The notes: generated by a model not told the origin, from the letters alone. Positions 6,149 through 14,993 are shown, numbered from the stretch's first letter. The stretch: DNA of 39,922 nucleotides from an uncultured Clostridia bacterium (GCA_947166705.1 CAMVFE010000020.1:1-39922), one strand, 5' to 3'. Numbers and translations: made by a program.

Positions 6149-8224
6149 ATGAGCGAATTCTGGCGTAGAAACAGGAACGAAGATACGGCGGCGGGGAATG
6201 TGATGCCTGTTGAAAACCTCATCCGGCCATCCGGGCCACGTCTCCAAAAGGGGACGGCCTTTGGGCGTACGGCTGCTGGAGGGGCCGGGATTCCGGGCAG
6301 CGCGCATGCCGTGAACAATGGGCCGGGGGCGCAGGTGGTGCAGACGCCGGGGAGCCAGGCGGACGGGGCCGGGCGGACGGTGCGGAAACGTACCTGGGAG
6401 GAGCGGATCAGCGAGGCGCTGGAGGTGCTGCAGGAGTACAAGGCGGGCAAAGCCAGCCTGGAGCAGCGCGTGATCGAGGCGGAGCGGTACTACCGGCAGC
6501 ACAACTGGGGCCAGAAGCGCAACGACTTCAAGCGCTACGGCGCGAGAAGCAACAGCGCTTGGCTGTTCAACAGCTGCATGATCAAACATTCCGACGCCAT
6601 GGACAATTACCCGGAAGCCAACGTGCTGCCGCGGGAGGATGGGGACAGCGAGGCGGCGAAAGCGCTGTCCGAGGTAATCCCAACCGTGCTGGAGCTGAAC
6701 GACTACGAGGAGATTTATGACCGGGCCTGGTGGGACAAGATCGTCAAGGGGACGGCGGTGTACTGCGTCACCTGGGACCAGGACAAGAGCAACGGCATCG
6801 GGGACGTGAGCATCAACCGGGTGGACATCCTCAACGTATACTGGGATCCGTCCGTGGCCGACATCCAGCAGAGCAGGGACTTTTTCTGCGTCGCACTGAT
6901 CGACAACAAGCAGCTGGAGGAGGACTACGGCGACCTGGTCAAAGACAAGCTGGGCAGCGCGACGTTCGTGCCGGGGCAGTACGCCTATGAGACCACCCAC
7001 AACACGGCAGGAAAGTCCGCCGTGATCGACTGGTACTACAAGCGGGGCGGCGTGCTTCACCTGTGCAAGTTCGTGGAGAACATCGTGCTCTACGCGTCAG
7101 AGGACGACGAGCGGTACGCGGAGCGCGGATACTACGACCATGGCTTGTATCCGTTCGTGTTCGATGCCTATTACCCGATGGAGGGATCCCCCGCGGGGTT
7201 CGGCCAGGTGGATCTGTGCCGGGATGCGCAGGACTATATTGACCGGCTGGACAGCGCGATCCTGGACAGCGCGATGATCAACGCGCGGCCCAAACACTTT
7301 ATTAATAACGCGGGCGGCGTCAACGAAAAGGAGGCGCTGGACCCGGAAGCGCCTTTTGTCCACGTCAACGGCAGCGGCGCGGTGGGGGACAGCGTGTACC
7401 CGTATCCCAAGAGTGAGCTCAACGCCCTGTACGTAAACGTACTGAACAACAAAATCTCGGAGCTGCGGGAGACGTCCGGCAGCACGGCGGCGGCCCAGGG
7501 CGGCGTCGCCGCGGGCGTGACGGCGTACAGCGCCATCGCGGCCATGCAGGAGGCGGCCAGCAAGCCGTCCCGCGACCTGATCCGGGCCGGGTACCGGAAA
7601 TTCCGGGACGTGTGCTACATGATGATCGAACTGTTCCGGCAGTTTTACGATGTGCCCCGCACGATCCGGATCACCGGCGAGGGCGCCATGGGCGGGGACC
7701 AGTATATGCAGTTTGATAACAGCATGCTGGGGCCGCAGATGCAGCCGGGGATCACCGGGGTGGATTTTTCCGAGCGTCTCCCGATCTTTGATATCAAGGT
7801 CAAGGCCGCGAAACAAACGGCGTACAGCCGCATGGCCCAGAACGAGCTGGCAAAGGAATTGTACGGCGCAGGCCTGTTCGCCCCGCAGAACGCAGACAGC
7901 GCCGTCATGGTGCTGGAGATGATGAGCTTTGAAGGCAAGGACAAGATCGTGGAGAAGGTGAAGCAGAACGGCACCCTGTTCCAGATGGTGCAGCAGCTGA
8001 TGATGCAGGTGCAGCAGCTGAGCGCGGCGCTGGGGGCCGTCACCGGGATGCCCGTGGGCGGCGCGCCGGCTGGAGGACCGGCCGGGCCGCAGCCGCCGGC
8101 TGGGGAGATCAAGCCGAACAGCGAGCCCAAGCAGGACAGCCTGGGGAAAGAGCAGCAGAGCGGCACCAGAATTCAAAAACCCCGTGAGCGGGCGCTGAAC
8201 GCCAATTCCGTGGAGGGCGAATAA
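6149..8224 (+). CDS. Portal protein, P22-like
   Basis: A 691-residue product starting at ATG 6149 behind GAGAGGAGCGG. It is the dodecameric ring at the capsid vertex through which DNA passes. The family fit comes from length, position after terL, and segments such as RTWEERISEALEVLQEYKAG, a WWDKIVKGTAV stretch, VDILNVYWDP and the AAGVTAYSAIAAMQEAASKP helix. The last is the long helix of podoviral portals, followed by the SRDLIRAGYRKF segment. The C terminus is Gln-rich and helical, then Gly/Pro-rich (GGAPAGGPAGPQPPAG). Residues 1-75 are an extra Gly/Pro-rich N-terminal segment before the homologous part. A later start is possible but no good ribosome site was seen for one. Confidence 0.85.
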   Translation: MSEFWRRNRNEDTAAGNVMPVENLIRPSGPRLQKGTAFGRTAAGGAGIPGSAHAVNNGPGAQVVQTPGSQADGAGRTVRKRTWEERISEALEVLQEYKAGKASLEQRVIEAERYYRQHNWGQKRNDFKRYGARSNSAWLFNSCMIKHSDAMDNYPEANVLPREDGDSEAAKALSEVIPTVLELNDYEEIYDRAWWDKIVKGTAVYCVTWDQDKSNGIGDVSINRVDILNVYWDPSVADIQQSRDFFCVALIDNKQLEEDYGDLVKDKLGSATFVPGQYAYETTHNTAGKSAVIDWYYKRGGVLHLCKFVENIVLYASEDDERYAERGYYDHGLYPFVFDAYYPMEGSPAGFGQVDLCRDAQDYIDRLDSAILDSAMINARPKHFINNAGGVNEKEALDPEAPFVHVNGSGAVGDSVYPYPKSELNALYVNVLNNKISELRETSGSTAAAQGGVAAGVTAYSAIAAMQEAASKPSRDLIRAGYRKFRDVCYMMIELFRQFYDVPRTIRITGEGAMGGDQYMQFDNSMLGPQMQPGITGVDFSERLPIFDIKVKAAKQTAYSRMAQNELAKELYGAGLFAPQNADSAVMVLEMMSFEGKDKIVEKVKQNGTLFQMVQQLMMQVQQLSAALGAVTGMPVGGAPAGGPAGPQPPAGEIKPNSEPKQDSLGKEQQSGTRIQKPRERALNANSVEGE

Positions 8225-8225
8225 C

Positions 8226-8519
8226 ATGATCACCGTACTGATTGAGCAGGACGGCCTGGAGCACCGCGTCACCGTGGCCGGGCACGCCGGGTACGCGGAA
8301 AAGGGGCAGGACATCGTGTGCGCGGGCGTTTCCTCCCTGTTCGTGGCGCTGTGCGAGGCGGCGGATCGGGAGGGCGCCCTGCGCGATCTCCTGACCGAGC
8401 CGGACGCAAAGCGCGCGTATATCTACCGGACGAAGCCGGCAGGGCATTACCTCACCATGTTCCGGGCGGGGATCCTGGCCATGCAGCGGGAGTATCCGGA
8501 GTATGTGCGGCTCGAATAG
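8226..8519 (+). CDS. prp: Prp-type cysteine protease, probable prohead maturation protease
   Basis: A 97-residue product starting at ATG 8226, two bases after the portal stop. The signature GHAGYAEKGQDIVCAG at residues about 19-34 contains the catalytic His and Cys of the Prp family. That is the ribosomal-protein L27-processing protease of Firmicutes. Overall length and the following VSSLFVALCEAAD helix also match. In Staphylococcus the host Prp is known to remove N-terminal peptides from L27 and from phage 80-alpha capsid and scaffold proteins. Here the gene stands between portal and scaffold, exactly where tailed phages keep their prohead protease, and both downstream proteins carry an LQMF motif near their N terminus. 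No other maturation protease is visible. Confidence 0.85.
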   Translation: MITVLIEQDGLEHRVTVAGHAGYAEKGQDIVCAGVSSLFVALCEAADREGALRDLLTEPDAKRAYIYRTKPAGHYLTMFRAGILAMQREYPEYVRLE

Positions 8520-8552
8520 CCCGGGGAGAAATACAAAAAATATTTTGCTATC

Positions 8553-8585
8553 ATGGATCCAGGCGAGAGCCGGATCCATTTTTTT
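8553..8585 (+). terminator. Terminator-like hairpin between prp and scaffold
   Basis: ATGGATCC (8553-8560), an 11-base loop, GGATCCAT (8572-8579), then TTTTTT. It sits inside the virion operon, so it may act as an attenuator or processing site that sets capsid gene expression apart from the packaging genes. Confidence 0.7.
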
Positions 8586-8616
8586 GACAAGCCGGAGAGA
8601 CGGCGGAGGTGCACAG

Positions 8617-9615
8617 ATGAGCGGAATCATGTTTGCCGATTACCTGCAGATGTTCGCGGACGGCGGCGCCGGCGGAGACGGCGGCGGGGCGACCGGGACG
8701 GCAGGAGAGGCGGGCGCCGCAGCTCAGGCGCAGGGCGCGGGAGCGCAGACCAACAAGGCGGCCGGGAAACCGGAGAACCTCAACGACGTGGTGTACGGCA
8801 GGCAGGCAGCGGATGGTATCCAGGATGGCGTCAAGGACGCCGCCCAGAACGACGCCGGGAAACAGGCGGAGCAAAATCGAACCAACCAGCCGCAGCAGCA
8901 GGCCAAAAAGCCGAGCTTTGATGAGCTGCTCCAGGACCCGGACTACAAAAAAGAGTTTCAGCAGCGATTTGACAAGCAGTTCAACCGTCGGTTCGCCGAG
9001 AACAAGCAGCAGCAGGAGAACTGGAAGGAACTGGCGCCGGCGCTCAATCTGCTGGCGGGGAAGTACGGAACGGAACCGGGCGACCTCAAGGGACTGATCA
9101 GCGCGATCAACGAGGACAACGACCTGATCGAGCGCCAGGCCTACGACAAGGGCATGGAGCCGGACGCGTACCGGGAGTATAACCGGATGCTGGCCGAGAA
9201 CCAGGCGCTCAAAGAGGCCGAGGCCCAGCGCCAGCGCCAGGCGAAGGTGGACAGCCAGTACAATGCCTGGCTGCAGCAGGCGGAGCAGGCACGGGCGATC
9301 TACCCGAATCTTAACCTGCAGCAGGAGGTCAAGAACCCGCAGTTCGCGCAGCTGCTGGGCGCGGGCATCGATGTGGGCACCGCCTATCAGGTCGTGCACA
9401 TGAACGAGCTTTCCACCCAGCTGGTGCAGCGGGCGGCCGCGGATGGGAAAGCCTCCGCGGTGAGGGCGATCCAGGCCAACAGCGGCCGGCCCAGGGAAAA
9501 CGGGAGCGCGCCGCAGAAGGCCGCGACCGTAAAGAGCGACGCTGCGAAACTCAAAGCACGCGACTTTGACGAGATCATCAGACGAGCGGCGAGAGGAGAC
9601 AGCATCAGATTCTGA
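8617..9615 (+). CDS. Capsid scaffolding protein
   Basis: Start chosen at ATG 8617 because GGAGGT lies at 8604-8609; upstream sequence belongs to a terminator. The 332-residue product is highly charged, Gln/Ala-rich and mostly helical, with a Gly/Ala-rich N-terminal linker (residues about 16-45). It has central coiled-coil segments such as KKEFQQRFDKQFNRRFAENK and a positively charged C-terminal region (RPRENGS, KSDAAKLKARDFDEIIRRAA). Scaffolds of tailed phages have this composition and lie directly before the coat gene. The N terminus MSGIMFADYLQMFADGG contains LQMF followed by Ala at residue 14, a likely Prp cleavage site shared with the coat protein. Confidence 0.8.
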   Translation: MSGIMFADYLQMFADGGAGGDGGGATGTAGEAGAAAQAQGAGAQTNKAAGKPENLNDVVYGRQAADGIQDGVKDAAQNDAGKQAEQNRTNQPQQQAKKPSFDELLQDPDYKKEFQQRFDKQFNRRFAENKQQQENWKELAPALNLLAGKYGTEPGDLKGLISAINEDNDLIERQAYDKGMEPDAYREYNRMLAENQALKEAEAQRQRQAKVDSQYNAWLQQAEQARAIYPNLNLQQEVKNPQFAQLLGAGIDVGTAYQVVHMNELSTQLVQRAAADGKASAVRAIQANSGRPRENGSAPQKAATVKSDAAKLKARDFDEIIRRAARGDSIRF

Positions 9616-9640
9616 TCCTCTCACCGGAGAGGAGAAAACC

Positions 9641-10687
9641 ATGGAAATCATTTTCAAGAAATTCCTGCAGATGTTCGGCACCGTCAACGGCAATATCGGC
9701 GCGGACGGCCCGCTGAACGTCACCACCGACACCGGCATGACGCCGGAGATGAAAACGTTTTACAAGACGGAGCTCCTGCAGTTCGCGGAACCGGAGCTGC
9801 TCTTTGAGCGATTCGGCAAAAAGGTGCCGATCCCGCAGCACAACGGCAACAGCGTGGAGATCCGCTACATGGATCCGCTGCCCGTGACCACCACCGACCT
9901 GACCGAGGGCGTGACGCCGGCCGGCAACCTGGTGACGTTCCACGCGATCAACGAGAGCCTGCACCAGATCGGCTACTGGGTGGGCTACAGCGACAAGTTG
10001 CAGTGGGAGACCGTGGACCCGGTCATCGCCGAGATCACCAAGGCCGAGGGCCGGCAGGCGGGCAAATCCATCGACACCCTGGTGCGCGACGTGGTCAGCG
10101 CCGGCAGCAACGTGCTGTACGCGCCCAACTATGCCGCCGGCGCCTACACCGAAAACACCGCCCGCGGCACCATGGACGGAACCGCCATGCTGACCATTGA
10201 CCTGCTGTTCCAGGCGGCGGCCATCCTGCAGGGCCAGGACGCCCCGCCCATCGACGGGGAGTATGTGGCCATCGTGCACCCTTATGTGGCGTGCGACCTC
10301 AAAAAGAGCACCGCGTGGCAGGACCTGCAGCGCTACGTGCATCCGGAGAAAATCTACAAGGGCGAGATCGGCAGCGTGGGCAACATCCGTGTAATCGAAA
10401 ACACGAGGGCGAAAATTGTCGCTGGCGCGGGCGCGACCATCAGCGGCAGCGACAAGTACTCCATTTACTGCACCATGGTGCTGGGCGCGGACGCCTACGC
10501 CGTGAGCGAGCTGGAGGGCGCCGGGCTTGAGCATATCGTCAAGCCCCTGGGCAGCGGCGACGACCCCCTGAACCAGCGCGGGACCATCGGCTGGAAAGCC
10601 ATGCGTCTGGCCAAGCGGCTGATCGAGCAGTACATGGTGCGCATCGAGACCACCTCTGCCACCATGCCCAAGGCGGCCGCGAACTAA
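9641..10687 (+). CDS. Major capsid protein, N4-gp56-like
   Basis: Start at ATG 9641 behind GAGAGGAG; 348 residues. Segments FGKKVPIPQHNGNSVEIRYM, LTEGVTPAG, and the helix ITKAEGRQAGKSIDTLVRDV fit the N4-gp56 family of HK97-fold coat proteins. The C-terminal part shows a P-domain-like stretch with EHIVKPLGSGDDPLNQRG and GWKAMRLAKRLIEQYM. It builds the icosahedral shell. The N terminus MEIIFKKFLQMFGTVNG carries the same LQMF motif as the scaffold, so removal of about 12 residues by the phage Prp is predicted. The coding region lies between two intergenic hairpins. Confidence 0.85.
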   Translation: MEIIFKKFLQMFGTVNGNIGADGPLNVTTDTGMTPEMKTFYKTELLQFAEPELLFERFGKKVPIPQHNGNSVEIRYMDPLPVTTTDLTEGVTPAGNLVTFHAINESLHQIGYWVGYSDKLQWETVDPVIAEITKAEGRQAGKSIDTLVRDVVSAGSNVLYAPNYAAGAYTENTARGTMDGTAMLTIDLLFQAAAILQGQDAPPIDGEYVAIVHPYVACDLKKSTAWQDLQRYVHPEKIYKGEIGSVGNIRVIENTRAKIVAGAGATISGSDKYSIYCTMVLGADAYAVSELEGAGLEHIVKPLGSGDDPLNQRGTIGWKAMRLAKRLIEQYMVRIETTSATMPKAAAN

Positions 10688-10706
10688 GGAATAACACAAT
10701 GACACG

Positions 10707-10738
10707 GGGGCGCCGCTTAGCCGGCGGCGTCCCCTTTG
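10707..10738 (+). terminator. Terminator-like hairpin after the capsid gene
   Basis: GGGG-CGCCGC (10707-10716) pairs with GCGGCG-T-CCCC (10724-10734) with one bulged T, followed by TTTG. The T-run is short; attenuation or mRNA 3' stabilisation of the coat transcript is possible. Confidence 0.55.
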
Positions 10739-10757
10739 AAAAAGAAAGGCGGATTGT

Positions 10758-11126
10758 ATGACGAGTAAAGAAATGGAAGCCAGGATCAGGGAACTGGAGC
10801 AGGAAAACGCGAACCTGAAGAAGGCGGAGGCCGCACCGGTCAACGCGCCGCTGCAGTTGCCGGACCCGAGCATCACCCCGATAATTCCCTACGAGGAGAC
10901 GCAGACGGTCACCGTCCGGCTGTTCCGGGACGAGTACCGGTACAAGGCGCCGCTGTACGTATCGATCAACGGCAAAAACTGGCTGATCAAGCGCGGCGTG
11001 GAGGTGCAGCTGCCCAAGTACGTGGCCGATTTCATCGAGCAGCAGATGCGCGAAGAAGCGGCCATCTGGGAGCGCGTGGAAAAAGAGGAACGAGAGTACA
11101 GGGATCAGACCGCCAAACTGGGCTGA
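10758..11126 (+). CDS. Hypothetical virion-block protein with coiled-coil N terminus
   Basis: A 122-residue product starting at ATG 10758. Residues 1-24 form a coiled coil (SKEMEARIRELEQENANLKK). A Pro-rich linker with PLQLPDPSITPIIPYEE follows. A small beta-rich domain (VTVRLFRDEYRYKAPLYVSI, then NGKNWLIKRGVEVQLPKYVA) leads into a C-terminal helix. The phrase around NGKNWLIKRGVEVQLPK resembles capsid-associated proteins found after coat genes in many Firmicutes phages, but no function is established. It could be a minor head or head-completion protein. Hairpins on both sides suggest separately tuned expression. Confidence 0.65.
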   Translation: MTSKEMEARIRELEQENANLKKAEAAPVNAPLQLPDPSITPIIPYEETQTVTVRLFRDEYRYKAPLYVSINGKNWLIKRGVEVQLPKYVADFIEQQMREEAAIWERVEKEEREYRDQTAKLG

Positions 11127-11135
11127 TCATGCAAG

Positions 11136-11160
11136 GCCCGGCGGCTGCCGGGCTGTTTTT
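11136..11160 (+). terminator. Terminator hairpin before the adaptor gene
   Basis: GCCCGGC (11136-11142), GGCT loop, GCCGGGC (11147-11153), then TGTTTTT. A good Rho-independent terminator shape inside the virion operon. Confidence 0.75.
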
Positions 11161-11177
11161 GTTTGAGGGGGAAGACG

Positions 11178-11513
11178 ATGACCAGGAACGAGGTGCTGGC
11201 GCAGATCCGGGAGATCCAGCCGGGGGAGTATTCGGACGCGCGGCTGCTGCAGCTGGTGGACGAGTGCGACCAGAAGATCTACCGGGAGCTGCTGGACGGG
11301 TATCTGATCCGCGAGAGCCAGGGCGAGCTGGTGGCCCCGCCGCCGTATGATAAGCTGTACGTATGGTACGCGCTGAGCCAGATCTATCTGATGCAGCAGG
11401 ATATCGGAGGGTACAACAACGCCATGATGTATTTCAACGCCCTGTGGGACGAGTACGGGCGGATGATCTCCAGGACGTATGACCGGGAGAAGCCCAGCAG
11501 ATACTACATTTGA
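11178..11513 (+). CDS. Head-tail adaptor (gp4/gp6-like connector)
   Basis: Start at ATG 11178 behind GAGGGGGAAG; a TTG at 11163 would give a longer frame but overlaps that ribosome site. The 111-residue product is all-helical: MTRNEVLAQIREIQPGEYSD, a long helix LLQLVDECDQKIYRELLDGY, then YVWYALSQIYLMQQDIGGYN and NAMMYFNALWDEYGRMIS. This four-helix layout with a YxxYW/Y..A..D..RYN-like core is typical of adaptors that bind below the portal ring and receive the tail nozzle. Position between coat block and nozzle gene supports this. Confidence 0.7.
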   Translation: MTRNEVLAQIREIQPGEYSDARLLQLVDECDQKIYRELLDGYLIRESQGELVAPPPYDKLYVWYALSQIYLMQQDIGGYNNAMMYFNALWDEYGRMISRTYDREKPSRYYI

Positions 11514-11525
11514 GGAGGGACGCGC

Positions 11526-13253
11526 ATGCTGCCACCGCTGCAGCCGGCGAGGGAGAAACGGGAGACGCAGAACAATTTCCGTGGCTACGTGGACCGCCTG
11601 AACGCCGGGAACGAGGAATTTACCGCCATGATCAACATGTCCAGCGACGAGGCCCCGATGCTGGCCCCGCGCAAAAAGCGCCGCAGGATCCGGCAGATCA
11701 CCGGGCAGACCCTGCTGGGCGGCGCGGCGCTGTCCTGGGTGGACGAAGGACAATTGTATTTTAACGGCCAGGCCGTGGCGCAGGGCGTGAGCGCGGACGC
11801 GCAGCTGGTCCGGATGGGCGCGTACCTGATCGCCTGGCCGGACCGGATCATCTACAACACGCACACCGGGGAGCTGATGGACATGGACTGCACGTGGACG
11901 GGCAGCGGCGTCCGGGTGCGGCCCTGCACGCTGAGCGGCGCGGAGCTTTCCTACGTGGCCGGGGACGACGAGCCGGAGAACCCGGCGGACCAGATGTACT
12001 GGCTCAACACCGCGGTCAACGCCATGTACCAGTATCTGGGCGGCGTCTGGACGGGGATTGACTCCATCTATTCCAGGATCGAATGCCTCAATATCGGCAA
12101 GGGGTTCAAGGACTACGATGTGGTATCCATCGCGGGGATGGAGGACGAGCATTTCAACCTGGACGCGGCGACCGTCTACACCCGCGGGGACGATTACCTG
12201 GTGATCTCGACCGGGATCATCACCGATTTTGTGAACGAGGGCCCGGTCACCATCACCCGGGAGGCCCCGCAGCTGGACCGGATCGTAGAAAATAATAACC
12301 GCCTCTGGGGCTATTCGAACCTCACGCACGAGATCCGCTGCACCAAGCTGGGAGACCCCACCAACTGGAACGCCTACTTAGGGCTCAGCTCCGACAGCTA
12401 CGCGGCCACCGTGGGCAGCCAGGGGGATTTTACCGGGATCTGCAACTACATGGGGTACGTGCATTTTTTCAAGGAGAACCGGGTCCACCGGCTGTACGGA
12501 ACGCAGCCCAGCAACTTCCAGCTGGTGGAGCTTTCGATGCGCGGGGTCAAAACAGGATGCGAAAAGAGCCTCTGCGTGGTCAACGAGCTGCTCTACTATA
12601 TGAGCCGGGACGGGATCATCCGCTACGACGGAAGCGCCCCGGTGGGCATGAGCGAGCCGCTGGGCGAGCACGATTTCAGCGCGGCCGTCTGCGGCGCGCA
12701 CGGGGATAAATTGTACCTGTCCATCCTGTCGGACGGATCGCCCAGACTCTTTGTGCTGGACACCCGGGTATACCTGTGGCACGCGGAGGATAATCTCCGG
12801 GCCGTGGCCATCGCGGGGACGCCGGAGGGGGATTTTATCCTGGACGATACCGGCGTGATCTGGGGGATCGACGGGGCGAGCACCCCGCTGGAGGACGCGG
12901 ACGCGGACGAAGAAGCGGACTTTGCCTGGATGGCCGTGACCGGGGACATGACGGCGGACAGCAGAAAGATCCATACCACGATGACCATGCACCTGCGTAG
13001 GCTGGAGGTGCGGCTGTCGATGGAGCGCGGCGCGAAGATCGATATAGACATCCAGTTTGATTCTCAGGGGCCGTGGAAGCGGGTCCTGAGCTACCGGACG
13101 GAGATCAAGAAAACCATCGTCCTGCCGATGGCGGCGAGGAGCTGCGACCATATGCGGCTCCGCTACAGCGGCACGGGCCGAGCGGTGGTGTACGCCGTCA
13201 CCAAGCTATATGCCAGCGGGGAGGAAAAGCCATGCTTGAATTACCGGGCCTGA
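11526..13253 (+). CDS. Tail nozzle/hub protein, P22 gp10-like
   Basis: A 575-residue product starting at ATG 11526 behind GAGGAGGG. It is beta-rich throughout with repeated short hydrophobic strands. Segments such as NNNRLWGYSNLTHEIRCTKL, LGDPTNWNAYL, GYVHFFKENRVHRLYG, and SRDGIIRYDG are characteristic of the beta-propeller nozzle proteins of short-tailed phages, where the DPTNW stretch is especially common. The nozzle extends the tail below the adaptor and closes the DNA channel. The N-terminal 50 residues are basic and disordered (PRKKRRRIRQ). Its last 22 bases overlap the next gene. Confidence 0.7.
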   Translation: MLPPLQPAREKRETQNNFRGYVDRLNAGNEEFTAMINMSSDEAPMLAPRKKRRRIRQITGQTLLGGAALSWVDEGQLYFNGQAVAQGVSADAQLVRMGAYLIAWPDRIIYNTHTGELMDMDCTWTGSGVRVRPCTLSGAELSYVAGDDEPENPADQMYWLNTAVNAMYQYLGGVWTGIDSIYSRIECLNIGKGFKDYDVVSIAGMEDEHFNLDAATVYTRGDDYLVISTGIITDFVNEGPVTITREAPQLDRIVENNNRLWGYSNLTHEIRCTKLGDPTNWNAYLGLSSDSYAATVGSQGDFTGICNYMGYVHFFKENRVHRLYGTQPSNFQLVELSMRGVKTGCEKSLCVVNELLYYMSRDGIIRYDGSAPVGMSEPLGEHDFSAAVCGAHGDKLYLSILSDGSPRLFVLDTRVYLWHAEDNLRAVAIAGTPEGDFILDDTGVIWGIDGASTPLEDADADEEADFAWMAVTGDMTADSRKIHTTMTMHLRRLEVRLSMERGAKIDIDIQFDSQGPWKRVLSYRTEIKKTIVLPMAARSCDHMRLRYSGTGRAVVYAVTKLYASGEEKPCLNYRA

Positions 13254-13915
13254 CGAATACGGGCGACACCAGGCGGGACATCGACACGATCCGCCGGTAT
13301 CTGGCCAGGCTGGTGCCGCAGCTGGAGATGGAGCTGACGGCGGCCCGGCAGGACGGCTACCAGGACGCCTACAACGCCCTGTCCCAGGAGCTGGGCAGCG
13401 TCAACAAAAATACCACCGCGGGGGCGCTGGCCCAGCACGTGCTGGACAAGGCCAACCCACACGGGGTGACGCTGGCGCAGCTGGGGTACAGCGCGGACAA
13501 CCTGGCCCCGGTGGAGCTGACGCCAAACGGCATGACCGTGCGAGTCGGGGGGAAGCGCGGCCTGCAGATCAACGTGCAGGACGTTACGATCGAGCTGAGC
13601 CAGTGGCACCGCGTCTACCAGCATGGCAGCGCCGGGGAGGAGCAGTGGCAGAGCCTCGACCCGGTGTGCTACGCGGACGCGGAGCTGGGCGGCTGGGAGC
13701 GGGAGATCCCGCTGCCGTTTTACGCAGCGGCCACATTGGCCGCGCCGACGGACAGGGACTGCTGGGCGGGGAACCTGTCCGGCATGACAAAGGACCAGGC
13801 GGGGACCCTCCGGGTGTACCGCCTGGCGGAAACGGGCGAAGGGGCGCAGACGGAGGTGGCCAGGACCATCACCGCGCGCGTCATCGGATTGGGGGTATAT
13901 GGATATGGCGGTTAA
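13232..13915 (+). CDS. Tail fibre or needle-like protein
   Basis: Start at ATG 13232 behind GGGGAGGAAAAG, overlapping the nozzle gene by 22 bases; 227 residues. The N-terminal 55 residues are helical (DIDTIRRYLARLVPQLEMEL). The motif HVLDKANPHGVTLAQLG at about residue 70 is the fibre phrase with NPHGVT that recurs in phage tail fibres and needles. The C-terminal half is beta-rich and Trp-containing (ELSQWHRVYQHGSAGEEQWQ). Order after the nozzle fits the P22 needle (gp26) position, but no sequence evidence separates needle from fibre. It likely closes the tail or supports receptor contact. Confidence 0.6.
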   Translation: MLELPGLTNTGDTRRDIDTIRRYLARLVPQLEMELTAARQDGYQDAYNALSQELGSVNKNTTAGALAQHVLDKANPHGVTLAQLGYSADNLAPVELTPNGMTVRVGGKRGLQINVQDVTIELSQWHRVYQHGSAGEEQWQSLDPVCYADAELGGWEREIPLPFYAAATLAAPTDRDCWAGNLSGMTKDQAGTLRVYRLAETGEGAQTEVARTITARVIGLGVYGYGG

Positions 13916-14993
13916 TTACCAGGACATCGTCGCAAAACTGCAGCGGGCGGGGAAGCTCCGGGATACGGAGGTATCCAGCCAGCCCACGGACACGGGAACC
14001 ATGAGCGCCCAGGAGGTGCAGAAGGTGGTGGGCGCGAACCAGCAGGCGGCCCAGATGGGCACCGAGGGGCTTTTTACCGGGGGCCTTGGGCAGACGGGCC
14101 GCGGGGCCTGGTACTCGATGCTGGGCCCCGGCAACGCAGTGACGGACTACGGCGCCCTGGCGCAGGCGGCGCCCGGCCCGTACGTTAACACCTACAGGGA
14201 CGCGATCAACCGGACCATGAACGGGCTGCTGAACGCGCAGCCGTTTTCCTACGACGTGAACGCCGACGGCCTCTACCAGCAGATCAAGGACAATTATCTC
14301 AAAGCTGCGCGCCAGGGCATGATGGACACCCAGGCGCAGAGCGCGGCGCTGACCGGCGGGTATGGGAACTCCTACGGCGCGCAGGCCGGCCAGCAGGCGT
14401 ACCAGGAATCCCTCGGGAACCTGACGGCCATGGTGCCCGAACTGTACCAGCTGGCCTACCAGCGCTACCTGCAGGGCCAGGACGACCAGCGCAACAACCT
14501 GGAGGCTATGTACAAGCTGGAGGGCCAGGATTACAGCCGCTGGCTGGAGGAGGCCCAGAACTATCAGCAGCTGATGGCGAGCCTGCCGGCAGCCGTGCGC
14601 AGCGGCGGCATGGCCGCAGGCGGCGGCGGATACATGGGGCCGAGCGTGATCTATCCGACGGGGAGCGGGGCGACAGGTACGACAATCGACCCGAACGGCG
14701 TCATAGCGTTGACAGATTACGTGAATGGCGGATATGGAACCTGGGAGGGCCTTTATAATCTGTATGAAGCCGGTGGAAATCTTGGGAATATCAACCGGGC
14801 AACCTTTGACGCAGCCCTGTATAACGCCTACGGTCTGGGACAGCAGAGCCCGGGCGTGAGTTATGCGGATCCTGGCACGCTCAGGCAGGGAAGCAGGACG
14901 AGCACCGGCACCGGCACCGGAACCAGAAGGGGCACAGGCAGCGTAATTGACAGGAATAGAGAATTCAGGAGCGCTTTGGCTTCAGGAACCTAA
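13905..14993 (+). CDS. Probable internal virion / DNA-ejection protein
   Basis: I prefer ATG 13905 over 13899 because GGGGG at 13891-13895 is then nine bases away; 362 residues. The protein is rich in Ala, Gly, Gln and Tyr. It has the segment MDTQAQSAALTGGYGNSYGA followed by a helix with QQAYQESLGNLTAMVPELYQ, a pattern recurring in ejection proteins of short-tailed phages. The last 110 residues are Gly/Thr-rich with a TGTGTGTRRGTG run. It lies directly before the giant gene, where P22-like phages place their gp7/gp20/gp16 set. Expected role: leaves the capsid with the DNA and helps it across the envelope. Part of the C-terminal region (14660-14990) is less GC-rich than its surroundings. Confidence 0.6.
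   Translation: MAVNYQDIVAKLQRAGKLRDTEVSSQPTDTGTMSAQEVQKVVGANQQAAQMGTEGLFTGGLGQTGRGAWYSMLGPGNAVTDYGALAQAAPGPYVNTYRDAINRTMNGLLNAQPFSYDVNADGLYQQIKDNYLKAARQGMMDTQAQSAALTGGYGNSYGAQAGQQAYQESLGNLTAMVPELYQLAYQRYLQGQDDQRNNLEAMYKLEGQDYSRWLEEAQNYQQLMASLPAAVRSGGMAAGGGGYMGPSVIYPTGSGATGTTIDPNGVIALTDYVNGGYGTWEGLYNLYEAGGNLGNINRATFDAALYNAYGLGQQSPGVSYADPGTLRQGSRTSTGTGTGTRRGTGSVIDRNREFRSALASGT

Noticed and set aside
4465-6450. Long minus-strand open frame (661 codons) across the terminase genes
   Set aside because: It mirrors the strong codon bias of terS/terL on the other strand, has no ribosome site, and its product is low-complexity Pro/Val/His-rich.
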